Source: Ralstonia sp. RRA (GTDB lineage Bacteria; Pseudomonadota; Gammaproteobacteria; Burkholderiales; Burkholderiaceae). Taken from it: 64,000 bases of DNA. The position numbers and the translations under genes are program-made. Of this stretch, positions 1 through 7,920 are shown piece by piece (the stretch's first letter is position 1; each line of letters opens with the position of its first letter). The DNA lies in assembly GCF_037023145.1 (NCBI RefSeq), contig NZ_CP146094.1:248001-312000 (forward strand), in the 5' to 3' direction. Below the pieces are notes generated by a model that saw nothing but the letters and a program-made list of their open reading frames with translations, was not told where the DNA came from and made no database searches.

Positions 1-1597
1 CGGCCAGCTCTGCCCGGCGCAAACCGGTGCCATAGGCGAAGGTCAGGATGAAGCGAATGCGCTGGGTGGCGGGCGTCTCCGCTGGCAAGCCGCGCAAGAA
101 GCGCATGGCGAACTGCCATTCGTCGTGGGTGAGACTGCGTTCGGTATGGATGCGGCTGGTGACGGTCTCCGGCTCCGCTGGCGTGCCATCCTCGGCCAGG
201 CGCATCTGCCGCGAAAGGCGCACCTCTGCAAACGGGTTGAAGTCGAGGTAGTGGGCGCGCGTGAGCGACTCGCACAGGCTCTTGAGCGCCTGCAGGGCCA
301 GGTCGCGGCTCTTGTAGCCCAAGCCCTTGCGAAACGGCCGCCACAGCGGGTGCGAGCGCGCTTCGACCCGCTCCATGATCCAGGTCGACGTCGGGGTCGG
401 TGCCGGCAGGAAGGTGTTCACGTACTCGTTGCAGTCCGCGATCGACAGGCTAGAGAGCGCCTTGCCCTTCTGCAGGACGGCCCACAGCAGCAGCCGCTCG
501 GCCTCGGTGCGGTAGCGCGCCAGCGTGTTGGCGTTGCCGGCGTACTTGCCTAGCCACCAGAGGATCGCCGCCTTGTCGTCGTGCGCCTCGGTCTTGTTGC
601 GCGAGTCCAGGTCGCGGTTGGTGCCGAGGCTGCCGTCCAGCGCGCGTGGCAGCACGAAGTACTCCAACGGCGCGACCGACGTCGACGGCGCGCGCTCCAG
701 CACCACCGGCTGGCCCCAGCGCGGCGGGCGGGCCAGGGCGGTCGGCGCCACCGGCATGCCGAGCGCCTGCCCATTGGCTTCCAGCCAGGCGGTGATGCGG
801 CCGGCACCCTTTTCGCCGAGGCGCGGCACGTTGCGGTACCAGCGGTAGCCGGCCGCATTGACGGCCTGCACCAGACCTCGGAGGGTGTTGAGGCCGACGT
901 CGGCGAGCTTGAGAGCGATCGACACGTCGAACCAGCCCAGCACGTGGTGCTCGGGCTTGGGCACTTCCACCAGCAGGCGCTCCAACTCCGCCAGCGCGAC
1001 CAGTTGCTTGGCGCGCAACCGGGCGTTGCGTTCCTGCCGGCGGCGCACCGCGGCCTCGGCCGGATCCTCGCTCTCGCCGCCGGCGGGAAACTCGGCCGTA
1101 AAGAGCTCGAGCAGCTCGGCCTCGGTGTAGAACCCGTCCGGGTCGCGTTCGGCGGCGAAGTCGTCCAGCGACGGCGCTTGCCGCTTGGGCTGGGCACCGG
1201 GCGTGACTGGCGCCGCCTCCAGCGGCGCGATCGCGGCCGGGCGGATCTTCAGGAGGCGCGCGGTGGCGAAATCCTTGTGCTTGCGGGCGGCCGCGACCAA
1301 CTCGTCGAGCAGCCAGCGCTGGGTGCGGCGCGCGCGCGGCGTGTCGCGCCCGAAATCCAGGTAGCGGTCGGCCGCGTCAGCGAGGTCCAGCCCCTCCAGG
1401 TAGGTGCGGAAGAACGCAATGTGGTGCAGGCCGATGCGCCGTCGCTCCGGGGCCGCTCGGGCAGCGGCCGGTGCCTGGCCATCAGCAGGCGCTGCCGGCG
1501 TGGCCACCTCGCGAAAGGTCACGTCCTCGACCGTCGCGTCGGCGGGCAGGGCGCCCGGGCGGTTGGCGGTGGTCTCGCGGTCGTCGTTCGTCGGCAT
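1..1597 (-). CDS. DUF3701-type tyrosine recombinase/integrase, partial
   Basis: The minus frame is open from an ATG at 1597 to the left edge with no stop, about 530 residues, so the 3' end lies outside the window. The start reads MPTNDDRETTANRPG. A long N-terminal region precedes a SAM-like core-binding segment containing TLARYRTEAERLLLW. The visible part ends at TFAYGTGLRRAEL, the box-I region that carries the first catalytic Arg. The catalytic Lys, HxxR and Tyr should lie beyond the edge. The large N-terminus followed by this core matches the DUF3701 'phage integrase' family of Burkholderiales plasmids and islands (family knowledge). The integrase at 32746-33939 belongs to the same broad group. 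Substrate sites are unknown; an inverted repeat lies upstream at 1749-1791. Confidence 0.85.
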   Translation of the reverse strand, partial: MPTNDDRETTANRPGALPADATVEDVTFREVATPAAPADGQAPAAARAAPERRRIGLHHIAFFRTYLEGLDLADAADRYLDFGRDTPRARRTQRWLLDELVAAARKHKDFATARLLKIRPAAIAPLEAAPVTPGAQPKRQAPSLDDFAAERDPDGFYTEAELLELFTAEFPAGGESEDPAEAAVRRRQERNARLRAKQLVALAELERLLVEVPKPEHHVLGWFDVSIALKLADVGLNTLRGLVQAVNAAGYRWYRNVPRLGEKGAGRITAWLEANGQALGMPVAPTALARPPRWGQPVVLERAPSTSVAPLEYFVLPRALDGSLGTNRDLDSRNKTEAHDDKAAILWWLGKYAGNANTLARYRTEAERLLLWAVLQKGKALSSLSIADCNEYVNTFLPAPTPTSTWIMERVEARSHPLWRPFRKGLGYKSRDLALQALKSLCESLTRAHYLDFNPFAEVRLSRQMRLAEDGTPAEPETVTSRIHTERSLTHDEWQFAMRFLRGLPAETPATQRIRFILTFAYGTGLRRAELA

Positions 1598-2030
1598 GCG
1601 GGTTCGCTGTGGGTCGGTCTGGGGGTGTTCGTGGCGCCGACCCCGCTCGGCCGGCGCCGGCTCGGACCGGTGCGGGGCCTTGCTGGCCAAGGGCTGGCGG
1701 CCGGGGAGGGTGAGGCGCGTTCAAAAACAGCCTAACTTCACGTATTTTGTGAAGGGGTACATAGTAACACCTATGTATCCCTTGGTTTCACCCTAAAAAA
1801 TTGCGCCCTCGCGCAATCAAGTCCACAGCAATGCGGTTGACGAAGGGAAAGTCGCACGCGGAGTCCTTGAAATACAGTCTAGGCGCTCGGTGGCTGCTAT
1901 ACCAAGGACACCTTGTGGAGGCAGCGGCTCGACCCGTGCATTCAATCCTCTTCCCGTTGCCCGGAAGGGCAGGGGAGTGGTGGTTGAGAAAATGCGACCG
2001 GTCTACACGGCACGCGGGTCCGCGCGATGA
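1598..2030. other. intergenic stretch upstream of the integrase
   Basis: No convincing coding frame was found here. The stretch holds the imperfect inverted repeat at 1749-1791. The part nearest the integrase (1600-1740) is the likely leader and promoter region of that gene. Nothing else recognisable was seen up to the stop of the next gene. Confidence 0.5.
1749..1791. promoter_or_regulatory. imperfect inverted repeat upstream of the integrase
   Basis: The arms ggggtacatag (1754-1764) and ctatgtatccc (1771-1781) are complementary apart from one inserted base, around the spacer taacac. Outer flanks gtgaa and ttcac extend the dyad. Arms of about 11 bp with a 6-bp spacer, just upstream of a tyrosine recombinase gene, suit either a recombinase core site or an operator (inference). 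No T-run follows, so a terminator is less likely. Confidence 0.5.
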
Positions 2031-3071
2031 CTAATCGACCCGAGGCCCTGGGGAAAAGCGGTGCTCTTGCTCGGCGTCAGCCTCATGCAAGCGCTCTTGC
2101 CAGGCCCAGTGCTGGTACCAGGGCCCCGGGCGCGTGGGCCAGCGGCCGTCAACAGTCGGAATTCCCTGGTAGGTCTGTACCCACCTTGCGAGGCTGTAGC
2201 GGTCGTACTTCGCTTGAAAGCGTTCGTTCTCGTCGGCGTCGCCTGTCTCGCCGGGAAAGCGGATTGGGAGCGTGTTCGTTCGCACGCAATGCACTAGATA
2301 CGCAATGATCTCCTCCTCCAAGTCGCTTTCGGAGAGTGCCGCCTCCGTGGGAAAGTGGATGGCGAAGTAATCCTGGTCACTCCTGCTCCTGTTCAGCAAC
2401 TCCAGCGCGCGTACCAGGCTCCTGTCATAAGGATCGATCAGCCCCAGATAATGGAGCGCATCGCGTATAGAGGACTCCATTGCCTCCGCCTCTTCGGCGA
2501 ATGCAATCGTGACAAGATGGAATTCGCCGCTATCCGCATAGGCGCCATCCGGTAAGCGTAGATGGGGCGGCATCGAACTGTTCCGCTGAGGGGACAGGAG
2601 TAGGCCACCGTGGGAGGCTGTGTAGACGTGCCGGATTCCGGGTACGAGTTCCTCGGGCTCACCGATCGCGATTCCCCAAGGGGTGCTGTTTTCCAACTGG
2701 CGCTGGCGCATTCTCGGAGAATAGCCCACGCCCGCAGACGTGACAGCGTCGTAGACCGATCCATTTCCATCGCTTAGACCCAAGAGCGTAGTGAGCTTCG
2801 TCACAACCTCGAAAAGGATTGTCTGCCCATCTGAGCCTGGATCAACCGTGTCGACATAGACAGGCTCGTGTGGCTGCTGGACCGCCCTTGAAAGCTCACG
2901 CCAACCCGCATAGCCCATTGCAGTAGCCATGAACTCTTGAGTTTTCTGCAAGCTGGGTTGAAGCGTTCCAGGGTTTCGCCAGTTCCCTGGCAGTTCCATG
3001 GCGGTGAAGGCGTCGAAAAGACGGCGAGCCATGCCTTTGGCTTCGCGAAGATGAGCGGGGAATAGACGCAT
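2031..3071 (-). CDS. hypothetical protein, 346 aa
   Basis: The frame is intact, with a clear AAGGAG ribosome site about 7 bases before the ATG at 3071. The N-terminal segment (AKGMARRLFDAF, then SLQKTQEFMATAMGYAGW) resembles the short helical motif (AKALR...SHSEALELVAHQ.GY..W) at the start of 'glyoxalase-related' and similar Burkholderiales proteins. That resemblance is remembered, not computed. The rest is acidic and soluble, with no signal peptide or membrane segment, and I recognise no catalytic motif. It stands alone between intergenic regions and runs towards the integrase. Function unknown. Confidence 0.7.
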   Translation of the reverse strand: MRLFPAHLREAKGMARRLFDAFTAMELPGNWRNPGTLQPSLQKTQEFMATAMGYAGWRELSRAVQQPHEPVYVDTVDPGSDGQTILFEVVTKLTTLLGLSDGNGSVYDAVTSAGVGYSPRMRQRQLENSTPWGIAIGEPEELVPGIRHVYTASHGGLLLSPQRNSSMPPHLRLPDGAYADSGEFHLVTIAFAEEAEAMESSIRDALHYLGLIDPYDRSLVRALELLNRSRSDQDYFAIHFPTEAALSESDLEEEIIAYLVHCVRTNTLPIRFPGETGDADENERFQAKYDRYSLARWVQTYQGIPTVDGRWPTRPGPWYQHWAWQERLHEADAEQEHRFSPGPRVD

Positions 3072-3607
3072 GGCAGCTCCTTGGCATGAGGGTCGGCGGC
3101 GGCTCGCTCACCATCGACCCCGACAAGAAGCAGGATGAAAGGCGGTATTACTAAGTGGCAGTGCCGTTGCGGCTAACCCAATGCGAGCGGGACGCTTTCT
3201 GCCAAGCGTAGATTTAGATTAGCACAGATGCGCCATGCGGGGCCGCAATCCTCAGAGATTCGAGTGCACGATCCGCTGTCTTTTCAGACAAAGCCCCCGC
3301 AAGAAACTTGCGCATGGTCGGGCTATAGATTGAGCCCTGCCGCGAGGAACTATTCGGCGAGTATCAGCGGTATGGGTGCCCGAGCCGGAAAACGGAAAAG
3401 GTCGCCTGAAAGTGCCAATTTCAACGACCCGGCCACCAGATACTTCCATGTTCAATGAACCAAGAGTTCCACGTTCGCTGAACAATTCAGCAGTGAAGGT
3501 CCCCAATCTCACGTTCGAGCGGTTCAAGATTCAGTGAATCTCGACAGAAGGTTTTGGCGCGCGCGCGTGCGGGCTATCATCAGGTAGGCAGACTTTTCTA
3601 GGATTCC
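3072..3607. other. gene-poor stretch with small palindromes
   Basis: Only short frames of doubtful coding value occur here, including a 91-residue minus frame at 3252-3527 with unconvincing composition. The distinctive content is a group of small palindromes at 3450-3540, listed separately. Otherwise nothing recognisable was seen. Confidence 0.5.
3450..3540. repeat. cluster of TTCANTGAA-like palindromes
   Basis: Short dyads of the form TTCA-N-TGAA recur: gttcaatgaac (3450-3460), gttcgctgaac (3473-3483, imperfect), ttcagcagtgaa (3486-3497, with a longer centre) and gattcagtgaatc (3528-3540). They lie in non-coding sequence upstream of the small gene at 3608. They could be binding sites for a dimeric regulator or the subterminal repeats of a lost insertion element (inference). 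Confidence 0.4.
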
Positions 3608-3826
3608 ATGAAAGCACGCACGCGCTGGCTTGCCTGTACTACCTGTACGGTCTTGCGGGACCATGTTCTCGACACCAGCGGCCAGACATCGCTAGGGCCC
3701 TGTCGCACCACCGAGAGCTGGGTCTGCACAGTTTGCGGAACCGTCCATCCAGTCGCGCCGGCGAACAGCGATCAGGCCGATCGGGACCGCCTAGAGCGAC
3801 TCGGCCAGATCCGCTTGATTGACTGA
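3608..3826 (+). CDS. small cysteine-rich hypothetical protein, 72 aa
   Basis: A short frame begins at an ATG with an AGGA ribosome site five bases upstream. It contains two Cys pairs, CTTC near residue 10 and CTVCG near residue 40, spaced like a minimal zinc ribbon. No secretion signal is visible. It is not recognised as a named family. It could be a small DNA- or RNA-binding Zn protein (inference). It sits alone downstream of the palindrome cluster at 3450-3540. Coding status is plausible but unproven. Confidence 0.4.
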   Translation: MKARTRWLACTTCTVLRDHVLDTSGQTSLGPCRTTESWVCTVCGTVHPVAPANSDQADRDRLERLGQIRLID

Positions 3827-4058
3827 GTGTAGGGCACCAGAGTGGCCGCCTCGCGCAGAATGTCTAGCGTGCCCCAGGATAGGCGGCGTTATTGGAGTTG
3901 GCTAGAGGATCTAGCAGCGCACGCCGGAGTCGCAGATAGTTCTGAGTGACGAGAGCCAGAAAAGCTTGATTCGTTTCGCAACTTCGCCGGGAAGGGCTAG
4001 AAGTTGTGCTTCGGTGGTGCACTATCGAGTGCATGCTGACAAACGGAAGGGAGGAAGC

Positions 4059-4511
4059 GTGAACAATCGAATGTTCCACAACGAGTCTGTTCGAGGCTTG
4101 GAGTTCCAGGGGCTGATAAGCGCTGACGGCCCGTACATCACGTGCAAGAGCCGATCGGGCGGTGTTGCTCTCGGGGTCTGCGGATTGCGCAAATTCGCCC
4201 CCGTCGACCCTATGAATCGTCCGCGTAACCAGGGATGGTGGCTTGTTAAGTACGACAACGAACCTCGCCTAGACCTGACCGACTTCTCAGATTCGGATGT
4301 GAAACAACTGAGCGAGGCCTTTGGAATTGCGTTGCTCCCCCCGCATCTGCTCGTCGCGCAACAGGTACGGCGGGACTACTTTTTCAAGTCCCGGGCGGGG
4401 GAGGCCTTGTTTGCATGGGTTCGGGCCCACCCTCGATTGGCAAGTCAACACGCACGCTACGACGCGTATCTGCCAGGCTGGCATAGCGAGGCAGTCGCAT
4501 CGCACGAATAA
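4059..4511 (+). CDS. hypothetical protein, 150 aa
   Basis: The frame is open from 3966, but the better start is the GTG at 4059. A strong purine-rich ribosome site (ggaagggagg) ends five bases before it, and the preceding residues look non-coding. The protein has no membrane segment. It has a mixed N-terminal domain (SVRGLEFQGLISADGPYITC) and a basic, aromatic C-terminus. I do not recognise the family. Its stop precedes a terminator that more likely serves the convergent HU gene. Function unknown. Confidence 0.6.
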   Translation: MNNRMFHNESVRGLEFQGLISADGPYITCKSRSGGVALGVCGLRKFAPVDPMNRPRNQGWWLVKYDNEPRLDLTDFSDSDVKQLSEAFGIALLPPHLLVAQQVRRDYFFKSRAGEALFAWVRAHPRLASQHARYDAYLPGWHSEAVASHE

Positions 4512-4533
4512 GGCGGATGCAAGCGAACACCAT

Positions 4534-4560
4534 AAAAAAACGGGAGGCAGAGCCTCCCGT
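4534..4560 (-). terminator. rho-independent terminator of the HU-like gene
   Basis: A hairpin acgggaggc/gcctcccgt with an aga loop (4540-4560) is followed, on the minus strand, by a run of seven T (complement of 4534-4540). It lies just downstream of the minus-strand gene ending at 4588. Confidence 0.85.
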
Positions 4561-4587
4561 TCGTATTGTTAGCTTGTTGCAATGGAT

Positions 4588-4992
4588 TTACAGCGCTGCG
4601 TCCTTGACCTTCTTCAGCGGGCGAACCTTGACGCGCACAGTGGCCGGCTTGGCTTCAAACCACTGCTCTTGACCCGTGAACGGGTTTTTGCCGAAACGAC
4701 GCTTGGTCGCCGGCACCTTCACGGAGGTCACCTTGAAGAGGCCGGGAAGCGAGAACTCGCCAGCGCCCTTCTTGTGGACCGCGCCGAGGATGGTGTTCTC
4801 CAGATGCTGAAGTACGGACTTGACCGCCTTGGCTTCGACTCCTGCCTTCTCAGCGAGGTGGCTCACCAGGCTGGCTTTCGTGAAAGTGTCCTTCAACGGT
4901 TTGATCGCAGTAGCGGCGGCTGGTTTGGCTGCTGGTGCTGCCTTCTTTGCCGGTACGGCTTTCTTTGCTGCGGTCTTGGTTTTCGTCGCCAT
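4588..4992 (-). CDS. HU/IHF-family DNA-binding protein with Lys/Ala-rich tail
   Basis: The protein has 134 residues from the ATG at 4992 (MATKTKTAAKKAVPAKK). The N-terminal ~40 residues are Lys/Ala/Pro-rich, like histone-H1-type tails. The rest is an HU-like domain: helical LVSHLAEKAGVEAKAVKSVL, then a beta-arm region with GEFSLPGLFKVTSVKVP and the RRFGKNPFTGQ segment typical of the HU DNA-binding arm. HU proteins bend DNA in the nucleoid; the extended tail probably adds non-specific binding (inference). An in-frame ATG lies ten codons upstream, without a better ribosome site. It is followed by its own terminator. With the H-NS-like and KfrA-like genes nearby it forms a nucleoid-protein group common on plasmids and islands. 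Confidence 0.85.
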   Translation of the reverse strand: MATKTKTAAKKAVPAKKAAPAAKPAAATAIKPLKDTFTKASLVSHLAEKAGVEAKAVKSVLQHLENTILGAVHKKGAGEFSLPGLFKVTSVKVPATKRRFGKNPFTGQEQWFEAKPATVRVKVRPLKKVKDAAL

Positions 4993-5288
4993 GGAGTGAG
5001 TAGTTTTCAGAAAGTTAACCATCCAAGGATGGCGAATGACAGTGCGATTTTTCGCGTGTCAAGCATAGCAAAGCCAAAGCCTTTTTGGCGATCTACGGCT
5101 GAAGTTTCCAATCGCAAATCAATGTCTCTGCTGGAGGACATTCTAAGAGGGCAGGGCAGGGTGCCGGTTTCCTGGATCCCTCGGGTGGCTCAATTGCTGG
5201 TAGTCTCGCTGCTGCGCTAATTGAGCGCAAAAGAGGCAGGCAAGGATTCAACTCACCTCTTTCACATTCGGCATAAATTAGGAACACC

Positions 5289-5573
5289 ATGGCAACCTAT
5301 AAAGAATTGATGGCCAAGAAGGCTGCTCTCGATGAGCAAATTGAAGCCGCGCGCAAGGCGGAGGTGGAACAGGTCGTTCAACAGATCCGCCAAATCATGC
5401 AAGACTATGACCTCACCGTTGAGGATCTGGGGGTGAAGCGTGTACGGAAGGCGCACGGTAAAACGCCTGTGGCACCGAAATACCAGGATCCGAAAACAGG
5501 GGCGACTTGGTCGGGGCGCGGTCGGGCGCCTGCGTGGATCGGTAAGAACCGGGACCGATTCCTGATCGCCTAA
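5289..5573 (+). CDS. H-NS family nucleoid protein, short form
   Basis: The 94-residue protein starts MATYKELMAKKAALDEQIEAAR, a charged coiled coil typical of small beta-proteobacterial H-NS-like proteins. It ends in the conserved DNA-binding motif KYQDPKTGATWSGRGRAPAW (about residues 66-85). The family silences AT-rich, horizontally acquired DNA. AGGA precedes the ATG at a suitable distance. It stands alone between the HU-like gene and a non-coding repeat region, and probably modulates expression of this element or of host genes (inference). Confidence 0.9.
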   Translation: MATYKELMAKKAALDEQIEAARKAEVEQVVQQIRQIMQDYDLTVEDLGVKRVRKAHGKTPVAPKYQDPKTGATWSGRGRAPAWIGKNRDRFLIA

Positions 5574-5881
5574 CGCTAGCGTCGACTCTCGCTTGGGTAG
5601 ATCTGCACAGAGCAGCGATTCGCCGGCCGGTGAAGCTCGCTGCGCGCTGCGGGCGTCAAAATGGGTCAAATGACGTTGCGATCCACACCACGCGCCAACT
5701 GTTGTGGGGACTTAATGGATGCAGAACTGCTCGCCGTGGTCGAGGTTGATCGCGCTGAACGGGGTAGTCGTCCTTTTCGCGCAAAATCTGGCGGTTTCGT
5801 CTGAATTTCCTTTTTAGATCAGTGACTTGGAAATTCAGCAATTTCGCGGCAGTCGTCCTTTTGATGCAGAATCTGGCGGTT
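5574..5881. other. non-coding stretch with repeat-hairpin-repeat
   Basis: No gene was found between the H-NS-like stop and the kfrA-like stop. The stretch contains the repeat structure listed at 5766-5883. No T-run terminator was identified. Confidence 0.5.
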
Positions 5882-5883
5882 TC
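5766..5883. repeat. direct repeats flanking a 10-bp inverted repeat
   Basis: A roughly 33-bp direct repeat occurs at 5766-5798 and 5851-5883, 85 bp apart. Both copies share agtcgtcctttt and aatctggcggtttc and differ only in the middle. Between them ctgaatttcc (5801-5810) and ggaaattcag (5829-5838) form a perfect inverted repeat with an 18-base loop. The second direct repeat reaches the stop codon of the kfrA-like gene. Such nesting is typical of element ends or recombination/regulatory sites; the type is not identified. Confidence 0.6.
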
Positions 5884-6874
5884 ATGCCGCCGGCGCCGCT
5901 ACTCCGAGCTGCGCCCGGTAGTCAGCCAGTAGCGTCTGCTGGGCTTCGAGCCGTGCTGCCAGCTTGGCCAACTCCGTCGCCGTCTGCTCACGTTCCGCAC
6001 GCGAGGCCGCAAGCTCATCGGCCTGGACCTGCACCGTCGCGCGCAACACATCCCGTTCCGTCTCCGCCCGCGTGTGGTCGGCGTGCGCTTGGTTCAGCGC
6101 CGCCAGTGTTTGCTCGCCGCGTGCTTCCAGTTCGCGGGCACGCTTCGTTGTGGCCCCGGCTTCGGCGACCAGCCTCGCGCCATCCCTGTTCAACTGCGTG
6201 ATTTCTCCCTGCTTGACGATCAGCGCCTGGTTGGCCTGCCGGATTTCCGCCTGCAGTTGCTGGACCTGCTGCTCGTGCCGGCGCGCGTTCTGATCCCGCT
6301 GCTCCTTGCTAGCATTGCGGAAGTGGTCCAGCGCCTGGTGGGCGTGCTGCAGCTTTTCCTCCAGTGAGCGTCGGAAGCCTTCATGTTCGGCCAGCCGGGC
6401 CGTGAGGTCCTGAACCTGCTGCGCAGAGCGCTCCGCCTCGATGGTGCGCTGCTGTAGCGCCGCTTGCGTGTCGCTGTGCGCGGCCCGCTCCTTGGCAATG
6501 GTGGCATGAGCCTGCGCCAGTTCGGCGCGAAGCGCGACGAGATCTGCGGACAGCTTGTCGGCCTCTGCCCGGACTTGCTGGCGCTGTGCCGTGGCGGCCG
6601 TGACCTGCTGGTCGACCACCGCCTGCGCCTCTTCGTGCAGGCGCGCCGCCAATCTGCCCACCAGATCCAGGATGGCGTCGGAGGTGGTGCCGGCCCGCTT
6701 GAGCGCCGCGCCTTCCTCTTCTTCCAGTTCCTTCAGGTAGCGGTGGATCGTCGTCTTCGAGCCGGTGTTACCCAGCGCGATACGTATCGCATCAATCGAG
6801 GGGTGTTGTCCCTTGGCGAGCAGCGAATCGCGAGCACGCTTAATGTCAAGACGACTGAGTCCGGCACGGGCCAT
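5882..6874 (-). CDS. KfrA-like DNA-binding coiled-coil protein
   Basis: From the ATG at 6874 the protein has 330 residues. The start MARAGLSRLDIKRARDSLLA, with IRIALGNTGSKTTIHRYLKE near residue 30, is a KfrA-type helix-turn-helix. The remainder is one long coiled coil (heptad-rich, many Glu/Ala/Gln) to the C-terminus. KfrA proteins are plasmid-encoded autorepressors implicated in stable inheritance; TnpT-like recombination helpers share the layout. An upstream in-frame ATG at 6907 lies inside a palindrome (6896-6920), so the downstream start is preferred. The second coiled-coil protein at 29483-30520 is a distant relative. Confidence 0.8.
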   Translation of the reverse strand: MARAGLSRLDIKRARDSLLAKGQHPSIDAIRIALGNTGSKTTIHRYLKELEEEEGAALKRAGTTSDAILDLVGRLAARLHEEAQAVVDQQVTAATAQRQQVRAEADKLSADLVALRAELAQAHATIAKERAAHSDTQAALQQRTIEAERSAQQVQDLTARLAEHEGFRRSLEEKLQHAHQALDHFRNASKEQRDQNARRHEQQVQQLQAEIRQANQALIVKQGEITQLNRDGARLVAEAGATTKRARELEARGEQTLAALNQAHADHTRAETERDVLRATVQVQADELAASRAEREQTATELAKLAARLEAQQTLLADYRAQLGVAAPAA

Positions 6875-6895
6875 GGCGTTAGAATTTGATACTGT

Positions 6896-6920
6896 GGTAC
6901 GTACCATGTATATACGTACC
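6896..6920. promoter_or_regulatory. probable KfrA-like operator
   Basis: A perfect 10-bp palindrome ggtacgtacc (6896-6905) is followed by a further half site acgtacc (6914-6920), directly upstream of the preferred start of the kfrA-like gene. KfrA proteins autorepress by binding repeats in their own promoters (family knowledge), so this is the natural operator candidate. Confidence 0.6.
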
Positions 6921-6956
6921 TAATTGACGCGTCAAGGTGATTGGTTTGAGTCGAAA

Positions 6957-6993
6957 TCTCACATGTGATAATGGCGGATTATCACGTGTGAGA
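6957..6993. promoter_or_regulatory. long near-perfect inverted repeat, operator or recombination core
   Basis: Arms tctcacatgtgataat (6957-6972) and attatcacgtgtgaga (6978-6993) are complementary at 15 of 16 positions, with the 5-base spacer ggcgg. The site lies between the kfrA-like gene and the cnr operon. A 16-codon frame starts right after it (7000) and then stops. The length and symmetry exceed an ordinary operator and fit a tyrosine-recombinase core site, as in tnpS/tnpT-type systems where a coiled-coil helper gene adjoins the site (inference). Confidence 0.6.
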
Positions 6994-7189
6994 GGTGTCA
7001 TGGCGCCCTGGTGGTCCCCAATCCGGTACGAAACGCGCCGGATGTAGTGATGAAGGCCGCGTATTCTCGGTGCTGCCCAATTGCGGGACGGGGCAGTTGG
7101 CCTACCGCGATTGCCGGTGCCTTCTGAAGCCACCCGGGGGTATTTGCATGCGCGAGCCGTATACAGGGCAACCACCAAGGAGATCAGCA

Positions 7190-7477
7190 ATGGCCGACCT
7201 CGACCAATGGCTCGCCGACGCAGCCAGGATCACCCATGAAGCACCGTCTGCGGTAAGTACCGCGCGCATCCAGCAACGGCTCGCAGCCGAGCCCGCGCCC
7301 GACGTGCTGGTCGCCCGCTATGATGCGCGGCGTGCCATGCTGTGCGCCGCCATCGCTGCGCTGGTGGCCTTCACGGTGATCGACCGCGTGGCGACCGCCG
7401 TCTTGAACAAGCCGGGCCCAACCTGGGTTGCCACACCGTCTGCCGCTTCTCCGTTTGGCCTGCTGATCGGTGAATGA
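7190..7477 (+). CDS. cnrY: CnrY/NccY-type membrane anti-sigma factor
   Basis: The 95-residue protein starts [13 protein letters not shown] after an AAGGAG ribosome site and has one membrane segment ([16 protein letters not shown], about residues 60-75). It ends in a short periplasmic tail, [17 protein letters not shown], as remembered for CnrY of Cupriavidus. In that system CnrY binds the sigma factor CnrH through its cytoplasmic N-terminus and CnrX through its periplasmic side, releasing CnrH when Ni or Co is sensed. The frame overlaps cnrX by four bases. It is the first gene of a cnrYXHCBA operon; nccY is the equivalent name in the Ni-Co-Cd variant. Confidence 0.88.
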   Translation: MADLDQWLADAARITHEAPSAVSTARIQQRLAAEPAPDVLVARYDARRAMLCAAIAALVAFTVIDRVATAVLNKPGPTWVATPSAASPFGLLIGE

Positions 7478-7920
7478 TGACGCCACGCACCCGACGTCTT
7501 TCCCTCTCAACGCTAGCCGGCGCTCTGGTGGGGGTGGCCATTGCCGGCGCCGTCGTCTTCCTGTCGCACCCATCGCAGGAGCACCGGACCGACCTGCACG
7601 AGATGCTCCACGAGGCGGTGCCGCTGGACGCCAACGAGCGTGAAATTCTCGACATGAAGGAACAGGCCTTCGCCCAACGCCGCCGGGAGATCGAAACCCG
7701 GCTGCGCACGGCCAACGGTCAACTCGCTGACGCGATTGCCAAGAATCCCACGTGGTCGCCAGAGGTCGAGGCGGCCACCCAGGAAGTGGAACGCGCGGCT
7801 GCCGATTTGCAGCGGGCCACGCTGGTCCACGTTTTCGAGATGCGCGCGGGCCTGAAGCCCGAGCACCGGCCTGCTTATGACCGCGTGCTGGTTGATGCGC
7901 TTCGCCGTGGTTCGCAGTGA
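7474..7920 (+). CDS. cnrX: CnrX/NccX-type periplasmic Ni/Co sensor
   Basis: The 148-residue protein has an N-terminal membrane anchor (about residues 13-30) and a helical periplasmic domain. Counting from the first Met, the metal ligands known for CnrX are all present at their known numbers: His42, His46, Glu63, His119 and Met123. The family binds Ni(II) or Co(II) in the periplasm and relays the signal through CnrY to free the sigma factor CnrH. It overlaps cnrY upstream and cnrH downstream by a few bases, so the three are translationally coupled. The exact ligand match is the strongest evidence for the operon's metal range. Confidence 0.93.
   Translation: MMTPRTRRLSLSTLAGALVGVAIAGAVVFLSHPSQEHRTDLHEMLHEAVPLDANEREILDMKEQAFAQRRREIETRLRTANGQLADAIAKNPTWSPEVEAATQEVERAAADLQRATLVHVFEMRAGLKPEHRPAYDRVLVDALRRGSQ

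Noticed and set aside
125..1735. Long plus-strand frames over 125-1735
   Set aside because: They are Arg/Gly/Ala-rich antisense shadows of the minus-strand integrase, which runs off the left edge.
3252..3527. 91-residue minus frame
   Set aside because: Composition is unconvincing and it covers the palindrome cluster; no ribosome site seen.
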